NCBI RefSeq assembly: GCF_000379105.1
Contig: NZ_KB900609.1
Location: 2,592,365-2,656,364 of the forward strand
Direction: 5' to 3'
DNA length: 64,000 nucleotides
Source: Methylobacterium sp. WSM2598
GTDB lineage: Bacteria; Pseudomonadota; Alphaproteobacteria; Rhizobiales; Beijerinckiaceae
Shown here: positions 29,187-38,583 of the stretch, one piece after another
How positions within the stretch are numbered: position 1 is the stretch's first letter
Layout: the number at the start of each line of letters is the position of its first letter
The notes under the pieces: model-generated
What the model saw: only the letters and a program-made list of their open reading frames with translations
Told to the model about the DNA's origin: nothing
Databases searched by the model: none
Made by a program: the position numbers and the translations under genes

Positions 29187-30110
29187 GGCCGCCCTGAGCG
29201 GCGGGCTCGGGTGGAGGTCGCAGGGCCGGCCGGCCTTGGCGACCTGGCCCGGAACGTCGTGCCCGACGAGCCGCGGCAGGTCCCGCGACAGGGCGATCAG
29301 GGCCGGGAGGTCGAGGCCGGTGGGCACGCCCATCTCGTGGGCCATGCTCACCAGGTCCTCGGTGCAGATGTTGCCGGTCGCCCCCGGGGCGAAGGGGCAG
29401 CCGCCGAGGCCGCCCAGGGCGGCGTCGAAGCGGCGGGCCCCGGCCTCGTAGGCGGCGAGCACGTTGGCGAGCCCGCAGCCGCGGGTGTTGTGGAAGTGCA
29501 GCGTCAGCCGCTCCGGCCCGACCAGCGCGAGGGCGCGGGCGACGAGCCGGGCCACCTGCCGGGGATTGGCCATGCCGGTCGTGTCGGCGAGGGTCACCCC
29601 GTCGACGCCGAGCGCGCGGTAGCGCTCGACCTGAGCCAGCACCTTGTCCTCGGGCTGCGCGCCCTCGAAGGGGCAGCCGAAGGCGGTCGCCACCGTGGCG
29701 TTGACGCTGACGGGCGCGCCCCGCACCGTCTCCATGATCCGCGCGAAGCCGGCGATCGAGGCCTCGGGGGTCATGCCCATATTGGCGCGGTTGTGGGTCT
29801 CGCTCGCCGAGGCGACGAGATTGATCTCGTCGGCGCCCGCCGCCAGGGCGCGCTCGGCGCCCCGCGGATTCGGCACCAGGGCCACGTAGGTGGTGCCGGG
29901 GCGGCGCCGGATGCCGGAGAAGATTTCGGCCGCGTCGGCGAGGGCCGGCACCGCCTTCGGCGAGACGAAGGAGGAGACCTCGATCCGGCTGAAGCCGCAG
30001 GCCGAGAGCGCGTCGATCAGCCGGATCTTCTCCGGGGTCGGCACGAAGGTGGGCTCGATCTGGAAGCCGTCGCGGGTCGCGACCTCCTGGACGATCATGG
30101 CGTCGCTCAT
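29184..30110 (-). CDS. Hydroxymethylglutaryl-CoA lyase family enzyme
   Basis: A 308-residue TIM-barrel lyase. The active-site Arg13-Asp14 is in VATRDGFQIE, metal ligands His205 and His207 are in LHFHNTRG, and the catalytic loop GGLGGCPFAPGATGN contains Cys238. It splits HMG-CoA, or a close 3-hydroxyacyl-CoA, into acetoacetate and acetyl-CoA. The ATG overlaps the stop of the CaiB-type CoA-transferase gene (ATGA), so the two enzymes are made together. A CoA-transferase plus this lyase would allow use of free 3-hydroxy-3-methylglutarate or a related acid; this pairing is my inference. The stop is formed by repeat copy d. Confidence 0.93.
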   Translation of the reverse strand: MSDAMIVQEVATRDGFQIEPTFVPTPEKIRLIDALSACGFSRIEVSSFVSPKAVPALADAAEIFSGIRRRPGTTYVALVPNPRGAERALAAGADEINLVASASETHNRANMGMTPEASIAGFARIMETVRGAPVSVNATVATAFGCPFEGAQPEDKVLAQVERYRALGVDGVTLADTTGMANPRQVARLVARALALVGPERLTLHFHNTRGCGLANVLAAYEAGARRFDAALGGLGGCPFAPGATGNICTEDLVSMAHEMGVPTGLDLPALIALSRDLPRLVGHDVPGQVAKAGRPCDLHPSPPLRAA

Positions 30111-31300
30111 GCCACCGCTCCCGCGTCGCGCAGGCGGGCGATGCGCTCGGCGTCGAGGCCGAGTTCGGTCAGCACCGCGTCGGTGTGGGCGCCGAGCGCC
30201 GGCCCCTGCCAGCGCACCGTGCCGGGGGTCTCGGAGAGCTTGGGCACGATGCCCGGCATCTTCACCCGGGCGCCGCCGGGCAGCTCGGCCTGCAGGATCA
30301 TGTCGCGGGCCTGGTAGTGCGGGTCGGCGACGATGTCGGCCACCGAGTAGATGCGGCCGGCCGGCACGTCGGCCGCGTCGAGCGCCGCCAGCGCCTCCTC
30401 GACGCTGCGCGCCCGCGTCCAGTCCGCGATGGCGTCGTCGAGCATCCCGGCCTGGCGCGAGCGGCCGTCGTTGCTGGCGAGCGCCGGGGCCTCGGCGAGG
30501 TCGGGCCGGCCGATCGCCGCCATCAGCCGGCGGAAGATCGGGTCGCTGTTGCCCGCGATGACGACGTAGCCGCCGTCCCGGGTCGGGTAGGTGTTGGAGG
30601 GCGTGATGCCGGGCAGCGCGCCGCCCGTCCGCGTGCGGACCTCGCCGAGGAGGTCGTACTCGGGCACGAGGCTCTCCATCACGTTGAACACGCTCTCGAC
30701 GAGCGACACGTCGATCACTTGGCCGCCGCCCTGGCCGGTCTTCACCCGCAACAGCGCCATCAGGGCGCCGATCACCCCGTGCAGCGAGGCGAGCGTGTCG
30801 CCGATGCTGACCCCGACCCGGGCCGGCGGGGCGTCCGGGCTGCCGGTGGTGAAGCGGATCCCGCCCATCGACTCGCCGATGGCGCCGAAGCCCGGGCGGT
30901 CGCGGTAGGGGCCGGTCTGGCCGTAGCCCGAGATGCGCACCATCACCAGGTTCGGGTTGAGGGCCGAGAGCACGTCCCAGCCGAGGCCGAGCTTCTCCAG
31001 GCCGCCGGGCCGGAAATTCTCCACCACCACGTCGGCGCCGCGGGCGAGGTCGCGGACGATCTCGAGCCCCTCGGGCGACTTCAGGTTGACGGCGATCGAC
31101 TTCTTGTTGCGCGACTGCAGGTACCACCAGAGCGAGGTGCCCTCGTGCATCTTGCGCCACTTGCGCAGGGGGTCGCCCTGTCCCGGCGGCTCGACCTTGA
31201 TCACCTCGGCGCCGAACTCCGCCATCAGCCGCGTGGCGAAGGGCGCGGCGATCAGCTGGCCGAGTTCCAGCACGCGAATGCCCGCGAGGGGACCGCTCAT
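30107..31300 (-). CDS. CaiB/BaiF family CoA-transferase
   Basis: A 397-residue family III CoA-transferase. The catalytic aspartate is Asp168 in GVSIGDTLASLHG, and the N-terminal GIRVLELGQLIAAPFATRLM and VVVENFRPGGLEKLG are family hallmarks. The ATG giving MSGPLAGIRVLEL has GGAGGAAAG as ribosome site; the longer frame upstream is not family-like. It moves CoA between two acids, and the overlap with the lyase gene suggests that the acceptor is a hydroxymethylglutarate-like acid with succinyl-CoA as a likely donor. It probably leads a unit with the lyase and perhaps the MFS carrier. Confidence 0.94.
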   Translation of the reverse strand: MSGPLAGIRVLELGQLIAAPFATRLMAEFGAEVIKVEPPGQGDPLRKWRKMHEGTSLWWYLQSRNKKSIAVNLKSPEGLEIVRDLARGADVVVENFRPGGLEKLGLGWDVLSALNPNLVMVRISGYGQTGPYRDRPGFGAIGESMGGIRFTTGSPDAPPARVGVSIGDTLASLHGVIGALMALLRVKTGQGGGQVIDVSLVESVFNVMESLVPEYDLLGEVRTRTGGALPGITPSNTYPTRDGGYVVIAGNSDPIFRRLMAAIGRPDLAEAPALASNDGRSRQAGMLDDAIADWTRARSVEEALAALDAADVPAGRIYSVADIVADPHYQARDMILQAELPGGARVKMPGIVPKLSETPGTVRWQGPALGAHTDAVLTELGLDAERIARLRDAGAVA

Positions 31301-31992
31301 GGCCTTTCCTCCATCTTTCCCTGTTGCCGAAGACGTAACGGAGAAGGCGGTCGCGGATCCAACCGCATCTCGCCAATGACCGTTCGCGATTCGAGAACGC
31401 GGACGTCCTCCGGCGGGGGCCGCGCGGCGGCGCGGGACCGGCCCCGGGCCGCGACCGTGAGCCTCCTCGGGGCGGGCGGAGCGGCCCGCCGGGCTTCTGC
31501 TCGGGAGTCGCGTTCCCGCATCGTGCTCGCCGCCGAACCGGTGACCCCTTCGGCGAATGATGCTCCGCGGCCGCGCCGCGCTGCCGGCACGATGCTCCGC
31601 CTGGGCAGTGCCGGAGATCAGGCAATTCGACCGAGATCGCCCGATATCCACCTGTCACGGGGCCGGATCATGCGCCGCGATGGCCTTGCCGCGGCGTGAC
31701 GAAGCAGGTCTCAGGCACGGCTTCTCTATGATGCCACGCGGCGCGACGGTCTTTGCTGCGACGCAACATGGACCCCGGAACTCTCACCCAGGAGAGACCG
31801 GCGCCCGTAACCAGACTGCCAAGATAACGCTATCTTAGGACTCGTCACGTTTGATGGCCGGGCCTGATGACGCAGGGTTCGTCACTGAACAATCCGAACC
31901 GTCGACTTTTTGAAATAATTCCCAACCTGCGGTCCGGGGCCTCCCCGGCAGCCGAAATCCCCCGACGCGGAACACAGAGCAGAGCAGCGACC
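31301..31992. other. 692-base divergent intergenic region
   Basis: No gene is supported between the CoA-transferase and chemoreceptor starts; the ORFs across it have no family features. It contains a near-palindrome TTCGCGATTCGAGAA (31383-31397) about 85 bases before the CoA-transferase start, which could be an operator. It also holds a dyad AAGATA-ACGC-TATCTT (31821-31836) about 160 bases before the chemoreceptor and a small stem CTCTC/GAGAG near 31780. The part 31700-31900 is AT-richer than average and probably holds the chemoreceptor promoter. Confidence 0.5.
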
Positions 31993-33972
31993 ATGATGGT
32001 TCGACGATTCCTGGGGAGACTGTCGATCGGCGGCCGCTTGACCGCGGCCCTGCTGGCCTGCTCGCTCGCGGCGGTGGCGGTCATCGGTGCCGCGGCGTAC
32101 CGGCAGCAGCGGGACGCCACCGACCTCGCCGTGGCCGCGGCCCTGGCCGAGCGCTACAAGTCCGTCACGGCCGCGATGGCCGACCGCACGCAGCGCGCCC
32201 TCGGCGTCGCCCTGACCCTCGCGCACGACCCCGCGGTCGCGGAGGCGCTGCGCCGCGACGATCGGACAGGCCTGCTGGAGCGCTACCGGCTCCTGTTCGA
32301 GCCTCTGAGCGCGGGCCTGAACCTGTCCTTCATCACGATCCACCGGGCCGACGGGACGGCCTTCCTGCGCTACCACGCGCCCGGCACGTTCGGCGACTCG
32401 GTCCTGGCGCGCCGCGGCACCGTGCGGGACGCGGTCGCGGCGATGCGCCCTGTGAGCGGCGTCGAGCCCGGCCGCGAGACCATCGCGATCTTCGCGGTCG
32501 CCCCGGTCCGCGAGGCCGGCGCCCTGCGGGGCGTGGCGGATGTCGGCCTTCCCTTGGGCGAGCCCTTCCTCGCCGAGATGAAGGGGCAGTACGGGGTGAA
32601 CCTCGCCATGCACCTCGTGAGGGACGCTGCGGTCACGACGCTCGCCGCCACCTTCCCGGGCAGGACGCTCCTCGATCCGCAGGGCCACGCCGCCGCGATG
32701 GGGACCGGGATGCACTGGCGGGAGGCGACCCTCGACGGGCGTCCGGTCGCCGTGATGGCGGGCCCCCTGCGCAACTATGCCGGACAGGCGATCGGCACGA
32801 TCGAGATGGCGCTCGACATCTCCGACTTCATCGCGGCGCGGCGCGCGGCGATGCTCACGCTGGTCACCGTCCTCGCCGCGGTGGCCGCCGCCGGCGGCCT
32901 GGTCGCGCGGCGCGTCACGCGCCACCTCGTGGGGCCGATCCGGGCCATCACCGGAACGATGCACGACCTCGCCGGCGGCCGCCTTCGCACCGAGATCCCG
33001 TCGACGGAGCGCCCCGACGAGATCGGCGCGATGGCCCGCTCGCTCCAGGTCTTCCGCGACCAGCTGATCGAGGCCGAGGCGCTGCGCGGCGCGCAGGCCG
33101 AGGGGCTCGCCGACCGCGAGCGGCGGACCGCCGTGATCGACGACCTCGTCAAGCGCTTCGACGCGTCGGTGGAGGCCGTGCTCTGCCGCGTCTCGGCGGC
33201 CGCGACGGAGCTGCAGGCCACGGCCGGGCAGCTGACCGCCACGGCGGGGGGCACGGCCCGGCAATCCGCCGCGGTGGCGCAGGCCGCCGGCGAGGCCGCC
33301 CAGAACGTCATCACGGTCTCGGGCGCCGCCGAGGAGCTCGCATCCTCCGTGAGCGAGATCGCCCGCCAGGTCGAGCGCACCGAGAGCATGGCGCGGGGGG
33401 CGGCGACGGAGGCGACCCAGGCCGGCGCCATCGTCGCGGACCTCTCGAACGCCGCGAACAAGATCGGGGAGGTGATCGGGCTCGTCTCCGGCATCGCGCA
33501 GCAGACGAACCTGCTCGCGCTCAACGCGACGATCGAGGCGGCCCGGGCCGGCGAGGTCGGCAAGGGTTTCGCGGTGGTCGCCGCCGAGGTGAAGGCGCTG
33601 GCGGCCCAGACCTCCCGCGCCACGACGGAGATCGGCGAGCAGGTGGTGTGGATCCAGACCTCCACCGGACGGGCCGTCGAGGCGATCGGCCGCATCGCCC
33701 AGACGATCGGCTCCCTCAACGAGACGACGCAGGCGGTGTCCGGCACGATGCGCCAGCAGCACGCGGCGACCGGCGAGATCCTCGGGGCGGTGACCTGCGC
33801 CTCCGGCCGGACTAGCGAGGTGACGGCGACGATCCGGGAGGTCTCGGACGCCGCCGCCCATACGGGGGGCGCGGCGGGCCAAGTGCTGGACGCCTCCTCC
33901 GAGCTCGCGGCGCAGACCGAGACCCTGCGCGGGCAGGTCCAGAGCTTCCTCGCCGCCTTCCGGGCCGCCTGA
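31993..33972 (+). CDS. Methyl-accepting chemotaxis protein
   Basis: A 659-residue transmembrane chemoreceptor. After the first membrane helix ([20 protein letters not shown]) comes a periplasmic sensor of ~245 residues of the double-Cache/PAS-like type. A second membrane segment ([19 protein letters not shown]) follows, then a HAMP domain ([18 protein letters not shown]) and the cytoplasmic signalling hairpin with the conserved tip [19 protein letters not shown]. No C-terminal pentapeptide for CheR/CheB tethering is seen. The start is the ATG pair giving [11 protein letters not shown]. It is not in a chemotaxis operon. The ligand is unknown. Confidence 0.95.
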   Translation: MMVRRFLGRLSIGGRLTAALLACSLAAVAVIGAAAYRQQRDATDLAVAAALAERYKSVTAAMADRTQRALGVALTLAHDPAVAEALRRDDRTGLLERYRLLFEPLSAGLNLSFITIHRADGTAFLRYHAPGTFGDSVLARRGTVRDAVAAMRPVSGVEPGRETIAIFAVAPVREAGALRGVADVGLPLGEPFLAEMKGQYGVNLAMHLVRDAAVTTLAATFPGRTLLDPQGHAAAMGTGMHWREATLDGRPVAVMAGPLRNYAGQAIGTIEMALDISDFIAARRAAMLTLVTVLAAVAAAGGLVARRVTRHLVGPIRAITGTMHDLAGGRLRTEIPSTERPDEIGAMARSLQVFRDQLIEAEALRGAQAEGLADRERRTAVIDDLVKRFDASVEAVLCRVSAAATELQATAGQLTATAGGTARQSAAVAQAAGEAAQNVITVSGAAEELASSVSEIARQVERTESMARGAATEATQAGAIVADLSNAANKIGEVIGLVSGIAQQTNLLALNATIEAARAGEVGKGFAVVAAEVKALAAQTSRATTEIGEQVVWIQTSTGRAVEAIGRIAQTIGSLNETTQAVSGTMRQQHAATGEILGAVTCASGRTSEVTATIREVSDAAAHTGGAAGQVLDASSELAAQTETLRGQVQSFLAAFRAA

Positions 33973-34105
33973 GGGCGCGCCCGGGCGCTCGCGTCGCGTC
34001 GCCGGCGAGACGACCTCGCTCGCCCTGCAGGGCGTACGATCCGGCTCTCCGGCCCTCCGTTCCGCACGGTCTCGGCGGCCGGATCCTCCCTCACGCTGGA
34101 GAACG

Positions 34106-34121
34106 CCGCCTCATGAGGCGG
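34106..34121. terminator. Perfect 16-base palindrome at a convergent gene end
   Basis: CCGCCTCATGAGGCGG lies between the convergent chemoreceptor and LysR genes and contains the LysR TGA stop (34111-34113 on the plus strand). It may act as a short two-way terminator stem. Confidence 0.35.
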
Positions 34122-35037
34122 AGGCCGCGAGGTGGTCGCGCAGCAGGGTGGCGGCCGGCGAGAGCCGGCCGGGCCGCGTCACCAGCCGCAGCTCGCGCCG
34201 CGCCCAGGCATCGGAGAGCGGGACGGCGACGAGCTGCATCGCGGCGCCGAACAGGCCGACGACGCGCTCCGGCACCACCGCGAGGCCCATATCGGCCTGG
34301 ACCATGCGGCAGACCGCGTCGAAACCGGGGACGTGCACCCGCAGCCTGAGCGGGCGGCCGACGCGCTGCGCCTCGGCCCGCACGCTGTCGTGGATCGAAC
34401 TCGCCGCGTGCAGGCCGACGAAGTCGTGGTCGAGCGTCTCCGCGAAGGCGAGCTCGGCCCTGTCCGCCAGGGGATGCCCGGCCCGCATCACCACCACCAG
34501 CCGGTCGCGGCGGTAGAGGTGGGTGGCGAGGCCCTGGGCCGGCACGCTGGCCGAGCAGATCCCGATCTCGGCCGCGCCCTCGGCCACGCCGCGCACCACG
34601 CCGGTGCTGGGGCGCTCCTCGAGGTCGATGCGGATGGCGCCCTGCGCGGCCAGGAAGGCGCGCAAATCCTCGGGCAGGAACTGCACGATCGCCGAGAGGT
34701 TCGCGAGCATCCGGACGATGCCGCGCACGCCCTTGGCGTGCTCGGCGAGTTCGAGGGCGATCCGGTCCGCGCTCGCCAGCATGCGGCGGGTGTGGTGCAG
34801 CAGCGTCTCGCCGGCCGGGGTCGGCCGCATGCCCCGCGGCTCGCGGGTGAGCAGCGCGCAGCCGAGGGCGTGTTCGAGCTCGGCGAGGCGCTTGCTGACC
34901 GCCGAGGGGGCGATGGCGGCGCGGCGCGCGGCGCCGTTGAGGGTGCCCTCCTCGCAGATGGCGGCGAAGAGCCGGAGCGTCTTCAGGTCAAGGCGGCTCA
35001 GCGTGGCGGCGGCGGGGTGGTCTCCGGGAGCGGCCAT
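34111..35037 (-). CDS. LysR family transcriptional regulator
   Basis: A 308-residue regulator. The N-terminal helix-turn-helix reads LKTLRLFAAICEEGTLNGAA followed by IAPSAVSKRLAELEHALGC, and the C-terminal half is the periplasmic-binding-like effector domain. The ATG giving MAAPGDHPAAATLSRLDLKT is taken as the start; the longer frame upstream is antisense to the next gene. It is divergent from a DoxX-like membrane protein gene, which is the most likely target given how LysR genes are usually placed. The effector is unknown. Confidence 0.93.
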   Translation of the reverse strand: MAAPGDHPAAATLSRLDLKTLRLFAAICEEGTLNGAARRAAIAPSAVSKRLAELEHALGCALLTREPRGMRPTPAGETLLHHTRRMLASADRIALELAEHAKGVRGIVRMLANLSAIVQFLPEDLRAFLAAQGAIRIDLEERPSTGVVRGVAEGAAEIGICSASVPAQGLATHLYRRDRLVVVMRAGHPLADRAELAFAETLDHDFVGLHAASSIHDSVRAEAQRVGRPLRLRVHVPGFDAVCRMVQADMGLAVVPERVVGLFGAAMQLVAVPLSDAWARRELRLVTRPGRLSPAATLLRDHLAASAS

Positions 35038-35208
35038 GGGCCTCCAGGCGGCGGGCGGGACGGCGCGGGCCCGCCATCGTCGCCGCGCGCGGGGCGCCGG
35101 TCCAGCCCGGCGGCCGCCCGCGACGCAACACGGCACGACATCCCGCCGCAACGCGCGCGCCCTAGGCCTCCCCGCCCGGGCCGCCACTGGCCCCGGAGGG
35201 AGATCGCG

Positions 35209-35607
35209 ATGAACGCCACACGACGCGGGATGCGGACGGGGAGCTTGGTGCTGCGGGGCCTGATCACGGCCGTCTTCGTGCTCGCGGCCGGAATGAAATT
35301 CGCCGCGGTCCCGTTCGAGGTGTCGGGCTTCCTGCGCTTCGGCTACCCGCTCTGGTTCATGTACGCGGTCGGCGCGGCGCAGCTCGCCGGAGCGGCGCTG
35401 CTCTGGATCCGGGGCGCGACGGCCCTCGGCGCTTTCCTGCTCGCGGCGATCATGGCGGGCGCGGTCGGGAGCCACCTGCGGGCGGGCGACCCGCTGCCGA
35501 TGGCCCTCCCCGCGCTCGTGCTCCTCGTCCTGCTCGCCGGCCTGACGTGGTCCCGCCGGCACGAACTCGTCGCGCCGCGGCCGCGCGTGGCGGCCGAGCG
35601 GGCCTGA
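35209..35607 (+). CDS. DoxX-like small membrane protein
   Basis: A 132-residue protein with four predicted membrane helices. The pattern LRGLITAVFVLAAGMKFA, FGYPLWFMYAVGAAQLAGA and LLAAIMAGAVGSHL is typical of DoxX-like/DUF4345-type proteins. The ribosome site GGAGGGAG lies ahead of the ATG. It is divergent from the LysR gene across a 171-base gap, suggesting control by that regulator. The family is linked to redox or thiosulfate metabolism in other organisms, but no specific role can be assigned here. Confidence 0.82.
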   Translation: MNATRRGMRTGSLVLRGLITAVFVLAAGMKFAAVPFEVSGFLRFGYPLWFMYAVGAAQLAGAALLWIRGATALGAFLLAAIMAGAVGSHLRAGDPLPMALPALVLLVLLAGLTWSRRHELVAPRPRVAAERA

Positions 35608-35620
35608 TCGCCGTCCCGGT

Positions 35621-35641
35621 CCGGCGGGCCGCGCCCGCCGG
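35621..35641. terminator. Hairpin between convergent DoxX-like and pepA genes
   Basis: CCGGCGGG and CCCGCCGG pair perfectly around CCGCG in the 42-base gap between two convergent genes. It is a likely two-way terminator without a T-run. Confidence 0.5.
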
Positions 35642-35649
35642 GGCGGAGC

Positions 35650-37152
35650 TCAATCCTCGTAGTGGTCGCGCACCAGGCGGTCGAGGAGGCGCACGCCCCA
35701 GCCCGACCCCCAGGAGCGGCTGATCTCGCTCGACGGCGCGTTCATGCCGACCCCGGCGATGTCGAGATGCACCCAGGGCACGTCGTTCACGAAGCGCTTG
35801 ATGAACTGCGCCGCCGTCGCCGAGCCGCCGTGGCGCCCGCCGGTGTTCTTCATGTCGGCGAATTTCGAGTCGATCAGCTTGTCGAAGCCCGGAGCGAGCG
35901 GCATGCGCCAGACCTTCTCGCCCGTCGCCTCGCCGGCCGCCGACAGCCGCGCCGCGAGTTCTTCGCTGGTGCTGAACATCCCGGCGTATTCCTGGCCGAG
36001 CGCGACCAGGATGGCGCCGGTCAGCGTCGCGAGGTCGATCATGAACTTCGGCTTGGCCTCCTGCTGGACGTAGGTGATCACGTCCGCCAGGACGAGGCGG
36101 CCCTCCGCGTCGGTGTTGATGATCTCGATCGTCTGGCCGGAGAGCGAGGTGACGATGTCGCCCGGGCGCTGGGCCTTGCCGTCGGGCATGTTCTCGACGA
36201 TGCCGATGGCGCCGAGCGCGTTGACCTTGGCCTTGCGGGCGGCGAGGGCCTGCATCAGCCCGACCACGCAGGCGGCGCCGGCCATGTCGCCCTTCATGTC
36301 CTCCATGCCGCCGCTCCCCTTGATGGAGATGCCGCCGGAATCGAAGCACACGCCCTTGCCGATGAAGGCGACCGGCGGCTCCGAGGGATCCTCGGCGCCG
36401 TTCCAGCGCATGATGACGGTGCGCGCCTCCTTGCCCGAGCCCTGCGCCACCGCGAGGAGCGCGCGCATGCCGATCCGGCGCATCGCCTTCTCATCGAGGA
36501 CCTCGACGGCGATTCCGAGCTTCTCCAGCGGCTCGGTGCGCCGGGCGAACTCCTCCGGGTCGAGGACGTTCGGCGGCTCGTTGACGAGTTCGCGGGCGAG
36601 GATCACCCCGTCCGCCACCGCCTCGGCGGCGCGCAGGGGCTTCTTGAGCGCGCCGGGCTCGGCCGTCAGCACCGTGACCTTGGCCCCGCCAGCCTCCTCG
36701 CCCTCGCCCTTCTTGCTCTTGTAGCGGTCGAACTTGTAGGCGCGCAGGCGCAGGCCGAGGGAGAAGTCCGCCGCCGCCTCGGGGGTCGGGGCCCCGCCGG
36801 CCCAGTCGAGGACCACGACGGCCTGCCGCCCGCCGACCTTGCCGGCCACGACGCCGCCCAGCGCGGCCCAGTCGAGCTTGGCCCGCTCCGCCTCGGGCCC
36901 GAGCCCGACCACGACCAGCCGGTCCGCCCGCAGCCCTGCCGGCGCGGTCACCGCGATGGCGCTGTTCGCCTTGCCCTTGAAGCGCTCGACGGCCGCCGCC
37001 CGCGCCAGGATGTCGCCGGCCCCGGCGCCCGCCACCTCCGCGGCGCGGGCGGAGAGGGCGAGATCCTCGCCGACGAACACGACGAGGTCGCTGCCCTGCT
37101 CGGCCCTGGCCGATCCGAAGGACTCGAACGCGATGCTGATGCCGTCCGCCAT
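35650..37152 (-). CDS. pepA: Leucyl aminopeptidase (M17 family)
   Basis: A 500-residue cytosolic aminopeptidase that removes N-terminal residues from peptides using two metal ions. The signature [13 protein letters not shown] lies near residues 345-357. [20 protein letters not shown] supplies metal ligands and the catalytic lysine region, and GDMAGAACV follows. The start is the ATG giving [15 protein letters not shown]; the extra upstream frame is low-complexity. In some bacteria PepA also binds DNA, but nothing here speaks to that. It is divergent from the LPS-export genes across a 257-base gap, an arrangement common in Proteobacteria. Confidence 0.97.
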   Translation of the reverse strand: MADGISIAFESFGSARAEQGSDLVVFVGEDLALSARAAEVAGAGAGDILARAAAVERFKGKANSAIAVTAPAGLRADRLVVVGLGPEAERAKLDWAALGGVVAGKVGGRQAVVVLDWAGGAPTPEAAADFSLGLRLRAYKFDRYKSKKGEGEEAGGAKVTVLTAEPGALKKPLRAAEAVADGVILARELVNEPPNVLDPEEFARRTEPLEKLGIAVEVLDEKAMRRIGMRALLAVAQGSGKEARTVIMRWNGAEDPSEPPVAFIGKGVCFDSGGISIKGSGGMEDMKGDMAGAACVVGLMQALAARKAKVNALGAIGIVENMPDGKAQRPGDIVTSLSGQTIEIINTDAEGRLVLADVITYVQQEAKPKFMIDLATLTGAILVALGQEYAGMFSTSEELAARLSAAGEATGEKVWRMPLAPGFDKLIDSKFADMKNTGGRHGGSATAAQFIKRFVNDVPWVHLDIAGVGMNAPSSEISRSWGSGWGVRLLDRLVRDHYED

Positions 37153-37409
37153 GACGCTGCTTTCAATCCCTTGGGAAACCCGGAGGCGCCGGAAAGCCCC
37201 TGTGTAGCCAAGGCCCGCGCCGGAAGGCAACGCGCCGCCCGCGCGTCGCCCGGCCGCGCATTCGCCGCGCCCGGCATGCCGAGGCACGCCGGACACAGGA
37301 GCGCCCGCAAAAGGCCGCGTTCCGGGTGCTTCCATCGAAAGCGCTTGTGCGGGGAAGCCCCCCGGCTTAACGCAGGAGCCGCGGAAGGGGGCCCGACCGC
37401 ACCGAGCCG

Positions 37410-38576
37410 ATGAAGCAGATCGAGCGATACATCTTCCGCATCGCCCTCGGCGCCTTCCTGGCCTGCCTGGCGGGCCTCACCGGCGTGATCTGGGTGACGC
37501 AGGCCTTGCGCGAGCTCGACCTCGTGACCGCCAAGGGCCAGACCGTGCTGATCTTCTTCCTGATCACCGGCCTGTCGATCCCGGCGCTCCTCACGGTCGT
37601 GGCGCCCGTCGCCCTGTTCATGGCGGTGGTGCACGCGCTCAACCGCCTCAACGGCGATTCCGAGCTGATCGTGATGAGCGCGGCCGGGATGTCGCCGCGC
37701 CAGCTCCTGCGCCCCTTCCTGACCCTGGCGCTGATCGTGAGCGCGGCGCTCGGCTTCCTGACCATCCAGGTGCTGCCGTCGAGCTTCCAGGAGCTGCGCG
37801 ACCTCCTCACCCGGGTGCGCGGCGACTTCATCGCCAACGTCGTGCAGGAGGGGCAGTTCACCAGCCTCGACAACGGCATCACCTTCCACTTCCGCGAGCG
37901 CGCGCCGGGCGGCGTGCTGCTCGGCATCTTCATGCAGGACCGCCGGGAGGCCGGGCGCAGCGTGACCTACCTGGCCGAGCGCGGGCAGGCCCTCGACCTC
38001 GACGGGCAGACCTACCTCGTCCTGGAGAAGGGCAGCATCCACCGCCAGCAGCAGAACAGCCGCGACGCCTCGATCATCAGCTTCGCGCGCTACGCGGTCG
38101 ACCTCGCGGCCTTCACGCCGCCCGACACGGACACGGTCTACAAGCCGCGGGAGCGCTCGACGGCGCAGCTGCTGTTCCCCGACCCGAACGAGCACTACTA
38201 CAAGCTGGTGAAGGGGCGGTTCCGGGCCGAGCTGCACGACCGGCTCACCAGCTGGCTCTACCCGCTGGCGATGGCGCTGATCGCCTTCGCGGCGCTCGGC
38301 GACCCGCGCACCACCCGCCAGGGGCGGGGGCTCGCCATCGCCGCGGCGGTGGCGGCGGTGGTGGCGCTGCGGATCGCGGGCTTCGCGGCGGCGAGCGCGG
38401 CCGTGCGCAGCCCCGGGGCCGCCGCCGCCCTCTACGCGGTGCCCCTCCTCGCCGGCCTCGCGGCGCTGCTCGTGGCCTTCCACGGCAACCGGGTGCGGGC
38501 CTTCAACGCGGCCCTGGCGCTGCGGCTGCGCCACGTCGGGGCCGGGCTGCCGCGGCTGCGGCCGAGCCACGGCTGA
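37410..38576 (+). CDS. lptF: LPS export ABC transporter permease LptF
   Basis: A 388-residue inner-membrane protein of the YjgP/YjgQ family. The N-terminal pattern is [20 protein letters not shown], with three membrane helices, a periplasmic beta-jellyroll (about 125-270) and three further helices near the end. Together with LptG and the ATPase LptB it pulls lipopolysaccharide out of the inner membrane. It is first in a run of five genes on the same strand and is divergent from pepA. Confidence 0.95.
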   Translation: MKQIERYIFRIALGAFLACLAGLTGVIWVTQALRELDLVTAKGQTVLIFFLITGLSIPALLTVVAPVALFMAVVHALNRLNGDSELIVMSAAGMSPRQLLRPFLTLALIVSAALGFLTIQVLPSSFQELRDLLTRVRGDFIANVVQEGQFTSLDNGITFHFRERAPGGVLLGIFMQDRREAGRSVTYLAERGQALDLDGQTYLVLEKGSIHRQQQNSRDASIISFARYAVDLAAFTPPDTDTVYKPRERSTAQLLFPDPNEHYYKLVKGRFRAELHDRLTSWLYPLAMALIAFAALGDPRTTRQGRGLAIAAAVAAVVALRIAGFAAASAAVRSPGAAAALYAVPLLAGLAALLVAFHGNRVRAFNAALALRLRHVGAGLPRLRPSHG

Positions 38577-38583
38577 GGCCGCC

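Noticed and set aside
31297..31590. 97-residue minus-strand ORF in the large divergent gap
   Set aside because: Its composition is Arg/Ala/Pro-rich and it would overlap the CoA-transferase start and ribosome site.
30185..31699. 504-residue plus-strand frame opposite the CoA-transferase gene
   Set aside because: It is antisense to a family protein with all catalytic residues; its own sequence has no domain.
31760..31836. Possible riboswitch (CTCTC/GAGAG stem followed by an AAGATA dyad) ahead of the chemoreceptor
   Set aside because: The conserved cores of glycine, cobalamin, TPP and SAM riboswitches are not present, and a chemoreceptor would be an odd target; only simple dyads remain.
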